64,000 nt of DNA, from assembly GCA_934045905.1 (NCBI GenBank), contig OW203762.1, forward strand, positions 16,090,345 to 16,154,344, read 5' to 3'. How positions within the stretch are numbered: position 1 is the stretch's first letter; each line of letters begins with the position of its first letter. Shown piece after piece: positions 10,441 to 23,760 of this stretch. The notes under the pieces are model-generated. The model was not told the DNA's origin. It made no database searches and saw nothing but the letters and a program-made list of their open reading frames with translations. Both the position numbers and the translations under genes were made by a program. Source of the stretch: Leuctra nigra. Its lineage: Eukaryota; Arthropoda; Insecta; Plecoptera; Leuctridae.

Positions 10441-11751
10441 ATTTATTATCCTTTTAAATAAACAATGGCAAATATCCCCCGCACTCACAAAAACATCCTC
10501 CATTTCCGTTAAACTGTATATTGCATTTGAGTATTATTACGAAGCATGTAGCTGTGAATTAACGACAAAAGAACCGTAAGTAAGAATTGATCTAAATTCA
10601 ATAGAATCTAGACGAGCTATTGCGAGTAATAAAAAATATAAAAATAAACGAAGGATGACTCATAACACTGATGATAAAGATTAAAGTTGTACACGAAATT
10701 ACAACAACAACATTTCCAATTTTTATGTAATTTTTAATCTTACATAAAATATTTAAACCTGCAAATATACGAAGATCACATAGACATTGCATACCTACCT
10801 ACACGTATGCCCTTATAGGACTCAGGCACTAGATAACCGTAAAAGCTCGGAATTGACGTCAGTAGAGTGTTAATTGGTATCATGTACACAAGATATAGTC
10901 AGAGTCTGGCCTAGTTGCCTGCGTGAACTGAACTGAAGTGTATCCATACTTCATGGCACTAATGTGCGCCATCTACCGGAGTTAATGCCAACCTGAGTTA
11001 CTAGAGGCAGGAATACAGCCATTATGATATGAAATTGTTATGAGGCGCAATTACAAGATGGGTTCCGGCACTTCTAACGGGGTAGAACTTTAACACGGCA
11101 CCTCCACTAACATGTCAACATTTTCATTACGAAACTTGGGAAATAGACGAACTGGAATTATTACGAACATAACACCGTGTTTGTTCTAGAGACTTCTGTA
11201 ATCTCTCTCAGATAGTTATGTTAGTTAAATCCAGATAATGTATTAAATATGTATTTATTATTTTTATCTAATCACTTGTACATTCGTATTTATCGGTCAA
11301 AATGCTGTTAATTTTGAATATCTGAAGAGATCAAATATATTGTGTTTATTTGTTGCTGATTTGAATATTTGTAACATTATCCCACTTATGTCACCATTTG
11401 TTGTGAAAAAGCTTTGTTTTTATTTGGCATCATTGAAATATCTGAAGATAAGAAATTAAACATTTGTTTATGTTTAAGATTTAATATCTTTCAATAATCC
11501 CACTTCTGACATCATTTGTTGTGAGAAAATGATTTTTAAACATTATATTTAATGTACGATTTCAGGTTTGCTTTTATAAAGAACGACTCATTCGCAACAT
11601 ATTGCGAATGACATTGAATGACATTGCAAAGTACATTGCTATCTCAATGCTGAAAATTATTAGACCAATAGTAAGAGCCGGACAACCTTATTTCTTTTTA
11701 GCAAACTTTCCATTAGCGATGGCACACAAATTGAAGTGAATTTACATCGTC
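10441..11751. other. Stretch without a gene, up to the assembly gap
   Basis: It is AT-rich. A CTCF-like motif at 10966-10979 is listed separately. No coding signal is seen. Confidence 0.5.
10966..10979 (-). promoter_or_regulatory. CTCF-like motif
   Basis: On the minus strand the sequence is CCGGTAGATGGCGC, one mismatch from the core CCASYAGRKGGCRS known for CTCF in flies and vertebrates. A single motif in 64 kb is weak evidence of a bound site. Confidence 0.35.
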
Positions 11752-11951
11752 NNNNNNNNNNNNNNNNNNNNNNNNNNNNNNNNNNNNNNNNNNNNNNNNN
11801 NNNNNNNNNNNNNNNNNNNNNNNNNNNNNNNNNNNNNNNNNNNNNNNNNNNNNNNNNNNNNNNNNNNNNNNNNNNNNNNNNNNNNNNNNNNNNNNNNNNN
11901 NNNNNNNNNNNNNNNNNNNNNNNNNNNNNNNNNNNNNNNNNNNNNNNNNNN
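11752..11951. other. Assembly gap of 200 N
   Basis: Exactly 200 unknown bases. The round number suggests a fixed or estimated gap, so the true distance and even the join may differ. Frames reported across it are artefacts. Confidence 0.99.
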
Positions 11952-12240
11952 GGATGACCTCAACATTTCTCCTGCTGCTTCACTTCATAGTTGAAGGGGT
12001 CAAGTGGGAATAATAGATTCCGCTGTATCAATACGCCGGCATCGGTTGGAGCTGCGAGTGTTAGGGCATCAGGGCTCTACTCTGTAGGGGAAGGTCACCG
12101 ATATTGGACAGACGACTTAAATGAACCAGGGCATACACTTCTTGTATGGTTTCTTGTGCCTCAGACTTTCAGGGTACGAATCCAGCCTTGGGTTACGCTT
12201 CAAACCGTTATGGCACTGTCCACAACTAATTGAGCGAGAT
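11952..12240. other. GC-richer segment after the gap, origin unknown
   Basis: An 80-codon frame (11991-12233, +) is open, with a composition unlike its AT-rich flanks. The peptide contains no motif I recognise. It could be part of a transposon lost in the gap or a unique patch. Confidence 0.2.
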
Positions 12241-13910
12241 ATATATGCACCTGTCCATTTAAGGCGCTGATCAATTTCGGCGGCCTCACCCTATATTGAA
12301 TTATATCGAAGTGTGTGCTGCACCCTGATAGTAGAACGTAACACCATTACCAGACCGCATTCACCCTGACAATAGTTTGGTTATAATTGCTCAGAATACT
12401 GCTTCATAATCAGGAGCGAGTTAATATCCGTTCATAATGTATTTGATGTTGACCGGAAAATGAGGGCATGTTACGTATAATGCGCAAACATTTGCCTGGA
12501 GCGACTGTGTCTTTAGAGTCTCGTCGTATTACAGACAGATAAACAACAGTTTACAGGATAACGATAATCAAACAGTCAGACTAAAACTATGCTACAATGT
12601 GCAACAAGTTACATTTTTTTTGGATTAAATATCCCTGTAATTATATAGTAATACACTTTCTGCTTTATAAACGGAAATACTCATAGTTCTTGCTCTTTAT
12701 TTATCAATGACCTGATCAAATATGTATATTATATCTCATTCTTCAGTCTCAGGCGGAGAAAGTGAAAGGTGACGAGTTAGAGATAATCTCATAGCTTTTT
12801 AGAACTTATATTAGCTCGTACATGATACTTTATTTTCTTCACTTTTAGCATTTATTTTATTATCCGTATATGAATTAGTTTAAACAGAGTGTTGAATCCT
12901 AAATATATGAAGTAATACCAAAAAAGGAGCAGACACAATGATTCATGCATTTAGTTTAGTATATTAGAATATGCTGGTTAAACTAAAAATAAATGAGTTG
13001 CCATTTGCATTTAGATTATTTATATGCCCACGGAGTTTTACTATTATTTTTTTCTACATCAAGGAATGAGGTTAGTCATGTGACATTTAAAGCAGATATC
13101 GATTTACTTACTTTGATCATAAATTGAAATTTTATCGAAAACAGTTTTATATCAACAAAAAGAACAGTCCAGATTGCATCAGCATTGAAAATTTAATTAA
13201 CTCTTGGCAACAGTTGGTCTTTACAAAATACTTGCTCCGAGGATAATTTAATATACCTTTTGTTTATCAAATGTATGAAAATTATACATGAAAAAGATAC
13301 CTGCAGCTATAATTATATAGCAATGTTACTAACTACCTACGTATGTGTTCCACTTTATGCACAGTAAGAACACATTTTGCTAATTCAGTAATAATACAGA
13401 ATAACTATATTATACAGATTGTACGGTAGCGGTGCATGTTTAGCCGTTATACATATTTTAAGCTTTTTATAGCCTTCCGATTCCACTTCGTTTGCAAAAC
13501 TAGTTGAGCGATAAAGTAGAAGCGAAGTTCGTCAAACAATACAGCGGCAAAAAAACCTTAATTTTATGTCTGTTTTGCTTTGACTGTACATGTTTATTGA
13601 GCGCTCATGCCTGTTTTGTGCAGTTTTTGTAAATACTGAACTTTAGCAATGGGAATATAAAAAGTAAATGCAACATAATTTGGAAATGATATTTTGATAT
13701 CCGTTAATTTGGATACATGCAAATAAATTGAATTGATCGATTAATAAATTTGTAGAAGATCTAGGTATACAAGTGTGTAAAAATGGTTATGTAATGGACG
13801 ATAACGGAATGTATGATATAACGGAATATATGTGGAATGAACGTTTATATTATATTTTCCTACTTATATTCTTACAATTTGTTTATTTATTTTAACAATT
13901 AAGAACAGAG
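12241..13910. other. AT-rich stretch without a gene
   Basis: No ORF above background, no paired repeats, no RNA-like structures. Confidence 0.6.
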
Positions 13911-13917
13911 GCCCTAC

Positions 13918-14102
13918 TTTAGCCATAAAATTCCCGGTTCTGCTGGAATCCTATTCACGGCCATATGGATTAACATGGACCCTATTCTAGAACTTTAAAA
14001 TTCCCAATTTAACTGGAATTCAATTCCATTTAATGTTAATTCTTATGTCCAAGACCGGATTCCATCAGAATGGAATTCGGAAAACGTTCTAGAATAGGCC
14101 TC
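13918..14102. mobile_element. AATTCC-rich foldback elements, two adjacent copies
   Basis: The second copy is bounded by CCTATTCTAGAAC (13981-13993) and its exact complement GTTCTAGAATAGG (14086-14098). Its interior has GGAATTCxATTCCA and GTTAAT segments shared with 46745-46845. Upstream, 13927-13979 holds a partial inverted copy (TTCCCGGTTCTGCTGGAATC, TATTCACGG, GATTAACATGG). These are small non-autonomous foldbacks. Confidence 0.7.
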
Positions 14103-15600
14103 ACGGTATCGGATTCCAAGACAATAGGACATTTTAAAGTTATAGAATAAAACCCCCGTTTGAGACATTACAAACATAATATTCCCCTGCCAAAAGCAAA
14201 CGATCAATGTTTTATCATAAATGTTAACATAATTTGGACATATTACTCCACAATGATACTAATATGTCCCAACCTTCTACTAAAATACTGCCTACACATG
14301 TTTTATTCCAAAGTGTCTACTCCTTCTATCAACTTGGTGCAAGGAAAGTTGTAGTAAAATCAACACGAATATAAATTGAACATTACTTAGTCAATATTGG
14401 TTCACGAGCGGTCTGCGGAGGCCATTAGCTTCTTTGCCGAGAGATCATATCTATCTCACCAATATTAAATAGACTCTGGAGATAGTTAAAAGTAGATAAA
14501 GTCCAACTTGAGTTGGATATTTCCCAGGACGGTCAAGTGTATCTAAATGTGTGTCAAACAGGAGGTTTTATAATGTAACTGATTAATTAAAAGAGTAGAC
14601 GGGACTTTTTTTGAAGTATTGTTTCTATGGTTTTATGTGTAATTCTCACGAGAAATAAGTTTCTGACCTGAATACTGGGCTTAAACAAAATAATGGACGA
14701 TATTGTAATATGTGTTGTCCCTCCCTGAAGAATAGTGTTTTAAATGATAAGTACTTTCGAAACCACTGCACCTGCTCGTTCAATGTTTACAGCATTAGAA
14801 AATACGCATTGGAATATTATCGTTAAAAAGCTTCCGCCAAGCCAGTGTTTCTAATGGTACTTATTTTTAAACATAGCAAATTCATAGTCATAATATAAAG
14901 TCAATTCCCTGATACTGTAGTAGCAATTTGTAGTTCGGAAATTGATGTTTATTTCTTATCATACTCTCTCATCGTATAAAGAGTGTTTTTGTCCCCTACT
15001 GATGCCACAACTTCTCCACAAGAAACGGCCGTATGTTCTTGAAGAAACGTGTTTTAAAATCCCGGCACCTCCACCATTCAAAATAAGCTTTTCCTTTCCT
15101 TAACAAAAGAAGCAGATTTCCTCGCAAACTTGTAACAGTCGATCTAGCAATTTCCAAACATTTCAACAAAACTTCTCGTCCTATTGTTGATTGTTGACTT
15201 CAGTGAAAACCATCAAGCATAATAATCACATCTGATATCATCCAAAACCTCCAGCATTTATCCGCAAGTAGACCTAACAAAAGAAGCAATCGGCTGTCTG
15301 TGATACAGTTAACTACACGTGATTAGCTTAATTGCTTCCCTTTCTATCGGCTTATCTCGTTAGTAGGTCTCTTGTCCTTACTACACAATGTTGAAACTGA
15401 GGCCCGTCTCCCATACTTAACACGTCTAAATTTGATAGGCCATTATGATATTCTATACGTTGGGATAATGGACAAGGTTCTCTTGGCCTCAGGTTTGAAA
15501 TTAAATCGCCATTTTGTCGAGGAGCTAGGGTGCAATTGAAGCCGAGTCGTATGTGATTGGACCGTCTACGTGAAATGTCCACGAGGGAATCCTATCGCTT
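14103..15600. other. Stretch without a gene
   Basis: It is mostly AT-rich, with a GC-richer part from about 15340. No coding exon is recognised; the frame at 15352-15582 (minus) has no domain. Confidence 0.5.
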
Positions 15601-15607
15601 CTAGCGA

Positions 15608-15621
15608 CCACTCGATGGCGC
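15608..15621 (+). promoter_or_regulatory. CTCF-like motif
   Basis: CCACTCGATGGCGC differs from CCASYAGRKGGCRS at one position. It lies in a GC-richer patch. Confidence 0.3.
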
Positions 15622-17630
15622 CACGTCTCCGAAATATAGATGAACTATGATGAAAGAGAGAGATCAACGACTAATGGAACATGACCGCAAAGTGGGATGA
15701 AAGGAGAGAGGCACTATACATCGACACCGATTCGTTCATGATTGCGATCCATTACTAGAGAGAGAGCCGGAAAATTGGAAGTATAATACTGATGAGATTG
15801 CTCTGTTGTTTATGCGTTTTTGAAAATTTAATGTGCCAATTAGCACCTTTGTTATTTTGGGAATGATTATCGCCTTTTTTCACATCGAATGTGTAAATAA
15901 GCCGGTCGTTGGAATTGGGAGTTTGTAAAACGCTTTACGATGATTAATGGATCAAATTTCATATCGTGATTAATGATTATCGTTCAAGTTTTATTGAATA
16001 TCTAAAACATCTGCTCGGTGTCAATTACGCGATGGAAAATATTCGATCAAAAGTCTGCTAGATTTCCTTCTAAATGAAGCACTTATTTTCTACCTCGAGA
16101 TGTCGAATCTGAACACTTTAAATTTTATTTTCTGTTTAATTAGGTTGCAATTATTTTCACTCCCTGTTGAGTTATTGAGCATTAAAATATAAAACTTCAA
16201 AAGAATCATAAAACAAAAGTTAAGCTAGTTAATATAGAATCGCATTCATGGCAGTCGAATACTTGTATTATTTGCGTGAGTGGCATTGTACTTCTCATTC
16301 CCGAAGATTGGCAATTCTTGGCGGCACTTGAGGTTCCGAGTTCGATAATGGAATTGTGTTGCCACCACTCCGCGTCACCGCCACTAGGAGTCGGAATATT
16401 GGTCTCTCGACTCTCTTCATTCAAGATCATTCTACCGGGCTCTGGACAGACGTCAAAGAGCTCATAATTGCACACTCTGGAGGACACGCTGGGATTACAT
16501 TCCCCGGAGTCTTCGTATAACATCAACACTTTCCCGCAAAACAATCCAAAGCTTTAATATCTCTGTGAGCAACTTCTACACAGCTTGAAAAACATCGGCA
16601 TTTCATCCGAATACTTCACACACACTGGGTAAATTGCATGTTCTACATGCGATTTTAAACCGATGTTTTTGACGTGGACGTCTTATTAAGAAACCATAAG
16701 GATACATTGTAAAGAAAATCTATCTTTAATTTTACGTCACGACACTATATCTTACGAAACTTATACAATAAAAAACACGTGTCGACTGCCAAAATTTACA
16801 TAATCATTCTCTTTCATGATTCCAAACAAAGCCATTCATTCCATTATAGTCATAGTTATATCACACAATGTTGTCGGTGATTGGTACTTCGACGTCAAAT
16901 CAATACACGACCAAATTCAATGAATCCATTCTTCATTTCTGTAAAAAATTTAAATGGTTATAAACTTAGTCTAGCTCTAAGTAATGCCAGCGAACTGGTT
17001 GATGATATTTTGTTGACTTTCATCATATTCGTTCTATTACGCGATTAACACTGTAATATTATTGATACCGAATCCTCTTGTAACGCTCATTAGTGTTCGG
17101 TATTGTTCGGAAATGGCAGATGAGTCACAACACTCCCCATCATTACACGTGTAATCATTTGAAGTACAGTTTCAAACGTTCCATTCCTCCCCCTGTAAGT
17201 GATGCGTATTTTCATCGTCTCAATTCAATTTTATACTCCAGCATCTCTCCAAGACGCTCCTCCGCGTCGTATTTTCTAATGGATTCTCAGTTCTTGACAA
17301 ATTCACGTAATAACGTTGGCTGACTAGAAAATGAGATTGATGAACGAGGAAAAATCGTCAATTTTAGAGAAATAATGAGTATGAGTTTTCGGGCGAAAAT
17401 CTAAAATGAAGGCAATATAAAGAGAAGAAAGAAAATCAATGAAACAGAAAAAGTGAACGTTGAAGATGGAACTGATGTAAGGAAGTACTGGCAAATAACA
17501 TGTGTATTTATTGCACCTCGGTGTGCCAGATAATAATGCTAAATCTTCGCCACGACTTTTACACTCTCATGTATTACAACAGTAATCTGGTCTGAGCTCT
17601 TTCTTGGTCAAACTTAAACAAGGTTGTTCT
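15622..17630. other. Stretch without a confirmed gene
   Basis: A GC-richer block at 16250-16530 has open frames on both strands (minus 16206-16544, 112 codons; plus 16276-16467). Neither peptide shows a known motif, and open frames on both strands argue for composition rather than coding. A single-copy conserved element is possible. Confidence 0.35.
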
Positions 17631-17930
17631 GTGTTTTATCACACCTCGGTAAGGCGCCAGTCCGTGACCCAGACTTTGCCGAGATAAATGGTCCATCGTT
17701 TGTTGTACCTCACGCCGAGTTTCGCGCTACTTGTCAGCCATCTTCGACTCGTACATTATCCAGGAGGGTAATGAGCCGCGACCAAGGCCGTAATTATCTC
17801 CATTCATCGGAAGAAGATCCCACGAAAAGAGAAATCCGGGATAAACTTGAACTTTGGGGTTCTTCGTCGGAACAGCGCGGAGAAGGGTGGGAAGGGGGGC
17901 TTGAATCACAAAACCGGGCGAAGTAATTTT
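17631..17930. other. GC-rich patch with overlapping open frames, no identified gene
   Basis: Frames are open on both strands (17624-17926 plus, 17727-17936 minus). The peptides are rich in Arg and Ser and show no motif. It ends in a G-rich run (GGGTGGGAAGGGGGG, 17885-17899). Confidence 0.3.
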
Positions 17931-20320
17931 AATCAAAGAATAATACTTAACGAAATTGAATATGCAGATTGTGGAAAGGGTATGGACTTTTGTCCTAATT
18001 CTTTATATCAACATTATATGCAATTATTCTAAAATGAAGTGCGTCCTCAATTTAATTTTAATTATATCTTACCTTCGAAATACCGATATCGGTCTTTGTT
18101 TGAAACACATCAATTCATGTTTTGAATCTTTGGCAAGCCTTAACTGTTCTGACATTCAAATCACAACTCACCTCTTTCAATCCCCTTCACGCAATTTCCA
18201 AGACACTGTTTTAGTTAATTTACTAACGTAAATGAAGTTGGCACCTAGCCGTAGTCATGGTAATAGGAGGAACACATAATTTCTGCTCAAGTGATCGCGG
18301 CGCCTGTGGGGGGTTTCAAGATCTTATAATATAATACAAGAGGCACACGCACACACCTCCAGTTTCCCAGCGACGCAACGTTCCAAGTCGCCGAGTGGGG
18401 AAGTGAATTCCCCACGGACCCACTAGAATCCCGACAGAGGCGGAGAAGGGCGGAGACACGACAGACTTTCCTCACCATCACCTCTCCGAGTTCGCACTTT
18501 CGCAGTCCTCAGCAGTTGAATAAGCTCAAAGTTAGCTTAACGTAAGTTTCGCGTGAAGTCTGTTCATATTCGAGGCAAGAGTAAATGAGGTTAGCTTCAT
18601 TGTTAGGCATCATGCTGTGGCTTTGATGGCGACCAGAAGAGGCTGGCGAGAGTTGAGCGAATCATCAATTCATGATGTCATCAGCTGTGAGAGAGGAGAG
18701 GTGACAACTACAACAAACAGTTAGGAACGAAACATTAGAATCAGGAAACCAGATGTGACGTCTATTCTTCGACGCTCATACCCTTAAAATAAGTACAAAT
18801 GTATAACTCATATTATTACTTTAAGGCTATCTCTGAAAACAACAATAAAAGGACGTTAATCAATCTGATTAATTTACTATGAAAACACTTTCGGTAATGA
18901 AATGATAAGTGTATAAAATTGTGCATGCAATTAAATGTGCGCAGACATGGATAAGATGATAAAGAAATCGGATGTTTTACGAAACGAAGATTGTATAGGA
19001 TATTACCGACTTTAACTTTGAGGTGTAGCCAATAATCGCAAACATTTGAAAATAAACTTGGCTCTACCGAAAGAAACACGTTTGAAAAATAACGTTTTAT
19101 TGCGTTTCCATGAAACGGAAACGTCATAATGACAGAATTAATTGCTTGATATCATTCTTCTAGACAAAATTGTGAACGTCTGACTTTTAATAGGTCTGAA
19201 GTAAATGGATCTAAGAGACTATTTATTTACACGTCAATCAATGGAACCTGTCTGAAGTCAAAAGGTTTGATAAACAAACCTGGTCGAATGTAAATCCTCG
19301 ATTTGACGGCTTCTGATGATGCTCTGTCATCGCTCGCTTGATCCGAGTATTATTCTTCCACCTACGACTCTTTACCTGTGAAAAACGTATAAACAAATTG
19401 AAGGTTCAAGAGAATCGTAAAGCATTCACCTCCTCGGCCACACATCAATCTCCCAAATTACAGTGCACAACCAACTCAGAAACCAATTTAATGGAGACAA
19501 TGGACATTGTAAGATCAAAGTTTCTACCGGTTTCTACCCTCTCAAGTTGGACTTGTTTCCCATTTCTTTGAAACTTCTATAATGAGTCTCAGTTATGCTT
19601 AAATTACAGGTTTGACACTTTTCGGGTTGTAAAGCTCTAGCAACTGCAGTCACATGGTAAAGGGCAACACATATTGATCGGCTGCCAAATAGTTCAGTTT
19701 TCTATTGAAATGATAAGACGGTAAAACTGAAATCTGATGTGCAAAACACCTTGGAAATGGAAACAATGTTCTGTGGTATTGGGTTCGTTGGTCATTAGGT
19801 ATCGCGTATCTTGTCAGTGAAATTACATTCTTGAATATCTTTTGTTCACCTCTACCAAGTCAAGTTTCATTATGAAACTATTCAAAATCACAATACTAGG
19901 TATCTTATTTTCAAATACTCTTCTGATGATTGGCTATTGTTCCCATGGACATATTGTGAAATGCGAACTTCTGAATGAAAGGGAAGAAGTGATATCTACG
20001 ATGAGAGTTCTGAACTCATCTTAATTTAACATTTTACAATAAAAATATCACTTTTTAAATTTCTTACACTTAGGTCCAGTTTTTCAAAACTCCAACAAAT
20101 ATTAACTGTCAAATAATTTTATTTTATATAATTTTATTTTCTAGATTTGGTTGATGTTTCGATCTTTCGATTAATAATATTCAATTGTACGTTTGCGAAA
20201 CCGTATCTAATCGAATTACATATCTGTATTTTCTTTCTTATGTTTGGTTAAAGTCTCTGATCGTTCAGTTAAAGCAAAAAAAGAGTTGTAATCGCCACTC
20301 ATACTCACTCTTCTTAAAGC
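17931..20320. other. Mostly AT-rich stretch without a gene
   Basis: There is a GC-rich patch at 18290-18500 with several short frames and no recognised domain. The rest is AT-rich. A small hydrophobic frame at 19842-20024 (+) contains a signal-like segment (FKITILGILFSNTLLMIGYC), but nothing supports it as a real gene. Confidence 0.45.
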
Positions 20321-20324
20321 CGAG

Positions 20325-20560
20325 GTATTGTTCTAGCCCCGAAGTTCTCCGAACATCGCCGAGCATCTCCGAGTGCGTCACGTGATCATTATTTGCATGA
20401 CTTATTACTCGCGGGAAAGCTCAGTGTGGGATCATCTTTGATGTTTGCAACATGATCCGATGAGACACGAGGCGACCTATTTAGACTCGACACAATTTAC
20501 ACTCGTGATTCCGAGGAAACTCTCCGCCGGGACGGGAAAATCCAACGTTGAAATTATACA
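20325..20560. promoter_or_regulatory. GC-rich single-copy block with E-box and octamer motifs, candidate enhancer
   Basis: CACGTG (20379-20384) and the octamer complement ATTTGCAT (20391-20398) lie seven bases apart. Upstream are three near-repeats of the type (C/G)CCGAGCATC and CTCCGAACATC. The block stands out sharply from AT-rich flanks and has no ORF. The motifs are bound by bHLH and POU factors in animals; enhancer activity is inference. Confidence 0.3.
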
Positions 20561-23330
20561 ATCGGGTTGCTTCTTGATCGTTTTTCGATAATACACTTTT
20601 TTTTTTAGATATTAGTGTCACGGAGAAGATTTTATTACTATGAATATCTCAAATACCATTCCTGTTTTTATTTTTTTGTTAAAAAGAAGTATGAGAATAA
20701 TGCTTCCTTTTATTTATGGAGAACGAAATTATGGTTTTATGTAAAGTTATTAATTAAATTAAATATAAAGTCTGTCATCACTTCTACGTGAGCAAATACA
20801 CGTACGGAAAACTTACAGCCTGTAATTAAAATCTTTCGTGCACTTTTGTGCTCAATATATTACTCAATTCTAACATTTAGCTCAATCAAATTTAATCTCA
20901 ACATAAAATGTTGTAGCAAATATTCTATGAGAGCGTACCAGTGAAGAACATAGAAATGCATTGCCTCTCTAACAGTGTTTATTTTGTTTCTTTATGTGTT
21001 AATAAATGTAAATAAATGTGGCAATACATTACATGTAAATAATTAATCATTTAAATTTAATTTTCTATAAATCCCACTTCTGTCACCATTTTGTAAGGGA
21101 GTATAGGTATACAATTCTTGACATACCGAATGGATAAACGTAATATAAATATGTATTTATGTATAAATATACGCTATTGATATTTTGATCACCTTGATAT
21201 CTTGTTAATTATATATTTTATCTCTGCTTTTATGAAAACGTGAGCTTAATACAATTAATAATTAATACACATAATATTCGGATAATACGAAAATACTTTT
21301 CTAAATAATTTTTCAATATCCAATGAGAAAATGTATCAGAAACAGTATCTGTCTCATACAATTACAAAAGCATTCAAAACAAAAGTAGTCCCATTTCTGC
21401 CACCATTTGTACTACGCTCCATGACATACCAATTACATTTCTAATTTTAGGTGATTTCATTGATCGAAAATATACAAAATAAGACAAATGGCCACAAAGC
21501 TACAACATCTTATTTGTGGTAGCTCAAAAGTAAAAGTAACAGTCATATTTTGGATTATTATAAACACAAATACACAGTTGTTAATTAATGAAGCATAAGA
21601 TACAACAAATGCTGCAAACTCTCATTCAAACAAATAGAGGTACATGTGAAATTAATGTTTCTGCTACTGCATATTCTGGCATGAATTGCTGAGTTAAGGT
21701 GATACAGATTTCGAATTTGAATTATAAAAACCTGAAACGTATACGACGGATTTGTCACAGGGCGCTCGGAAGCGTTTTACAAAGTCCATTGTAAAATTAA
21801 TTCCTTTTTTAACTTGGCTTAACTCCGTTCCCACATCAATGACGGGGCAAATAGAATCCCTAATGTAGATTTCTATTGAATTCGTAGAATGGCTTCGGAT
21901 TTAGGTAATCCCTATTTTGCGTGATAGAAAAACAGAGCTTTAAATGTGCTACGAAAATTCAATATTTAAACCTCGTGAGGAATATGAGGTTGGGAAGAGG
22001 GAAAGAGGAACTAGGTTGGGATGTACCAGCTTCTTTGTTAATTAATTCATAATTCACTTCTCGTCTTTGGTAAACTTGTTTTATACTTAGACTTGTGTGC
22101 CAGAAGATTGCATCGAACTGAGCGGGATCTTCGTGAACGTTTGTAAATGTCAAAATGGCTGGCAGTGGCTTTTCAAAGCTTTATGAATTTTCTATTCCAT
22201 TATTCTCGTTTCCTCGAAACATTCGCGACAATTCCCTGTCTCCTTGTCGTTTGAGATTTCAGTCGCTAGTTTAATTGACGTCAGGAGAGAGAATTGTGCA
22301 AACAATGTTTTTGTAAATATAGAAACGTCTCAGACAACATTAAAATAGATTTAATGAATAAAATAGACCGCAGGGAGTTTTTTCTTTTCATTTACAAGAT
22401 GTTGTGATATTTTAACAGGAGTCAACGAAAACAACCTTTCTTCGTTTCCTTCCATTGCTCTCCGAGAACATTTTAGTTGAAATTAGTCACGGTCTTCCAT
22501 CTTTAAAGAATAGAAGTCCATTGACAGGTTATTTCCTCCCTGTAGGCGGGGGAAAATATTCAAAACTAGTTAAATAAATAAAGCAAAGAAGTCAAATGGA
22601 AGGTAAAGCAGTTTTATTTTGTCTTCACCGTTAGTATTCTTTGTAAATTGGCTGGTTATTTAACGTTTTGTTGGTTATAGAAGGAACTATACTTTTTCCC
22701 GTCGACTGTAATGAAGAGGGTGGTGGGTTTTAATTTATTTAGCGTATTGCAGGAAAAAATCAATACAAAAGAAGTAAACGAACTAAGTACAAAAATGATT
22801 TTTGCCCTGATACTAGTGTAGTTATCGATATATATGGTGCAGTAACAAGTAGAGTGCACATCTAACTCACTTCCACGTGCTGCACTCTGTGCCATGATAT
22901 AGATCGGGAGAACTTCTGACATACAATCTATTGATATCAACATCCTGTCTACCAGGCACGATACAATCAAAGGATAATAAAGTTTTGGAAAAGCCAAAGT
23001 TGTAATAAACTGCATTGTCTAATTTATAATTTGTTTAACATTCAGATGTACAGAATTCGAACGGAACGTAGCTGGATAAATGTTCCATATAAAAATCTTC
23101 TTTTTTGACAAATTTATTCATATTCACATTGAGCCACACTGGTATCATGTATGGTTTACAACAAGAACAAAAATCTTAATTTCTGCTTCACACATGCAAA
23201 TTTTTCTTTTTCAATTTGAGCTGCTCGCCAAGAGATTACAAAAGTAGAATATATCACGTATCGTCCAACACAATACACAATCTATTTATTCAAACTTATG
23301 CACATTTGATTTTAAGCGCCATTAGTTATT
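20561..23330. other. AT-rich stretch without a gene
   Basis: A minus-strand frame at 22656-23015 (119 codons) has no recognisable motif. No repeat pair was found. The density of stops is otherwise as expected by chance. Confidence 0.5.
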
Positions 23331-23760
23331 CCGTGGAGGTTGTTTCGAAAAAAAGAAGAGGATCACTGCATTCTAATTTGGTGACCGACGTGTGATCCGA
23401 GCCTGGGAACGAGCTGATCATCGTTTGTGCTCTGTGATCCGCTGCGTGTCCCCCGCCAGAGGGCGGTGCACAAACAAACACTAACAAGATAGCTAGCGTC
23501 GGTATCAAACTAAAGGGCAATGTGATTACCACCTCCTATGTGCCAGAATTCACTCGCTTCGCTTTGGAGGACGTTACAAGCCCAACCGCATCTGAATGTC
23601 AAAAGCCTTGGTGTCGTTAATGTCAGTCAGTGCCCGCGTCGGATCGCAGCTTTGAGTCTTCTACCCGTGAAAGATTATCTTTACCAGCATCCTCGGGTAC
23701 AGTCGGTTCGCATTCACCGTTGCCAGGTTATGTTTCACGTATGAAACGTAGCGGACTCAT
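23331..23760. other. GC-richer single-copy block
   Basis: It contains a CTCF-like motif and open frames on both strands without known domains. The minus frame 23326-23532 includes a hydrophobic run (LIPTLAILLVFVCA) but has no ATG at its start. Confidence 0.3.
23453..23466 (+). promoter_or_regulatory. CTCF-like motif
   Basis: CCGCCAGAGGGCGG followed by TGCAC is one mismatch from CCASYAGRKGGCRS and is the best of the three such motifs here by eye. Confidence 0.4.

Noticed and set aside
11736..11966. Frames across the N run
   Set aside because: They consist of unknown residues from the assembly gap.
16206..16544. Minus-strand 112-codon frame with several Cys residues
   Set aside because: The plus strand is also open there, no family motif is readable and no convincing splice signals frame it. 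Kept only as a GC-richer block.
17624..17936. Overlapping frames of 100 and 69 codons
   Set aside because: Open on both strands in a GC-rich patch, low-information Arg/Ser-rich peptides, no domain.
23326..23532. Secreted peptide with a hydrophobic N-terminus (minus strand)
   Set aside because: The frame has no ATG, an in-frame stop lies just upstream, and the presumed mature part matches nothing.
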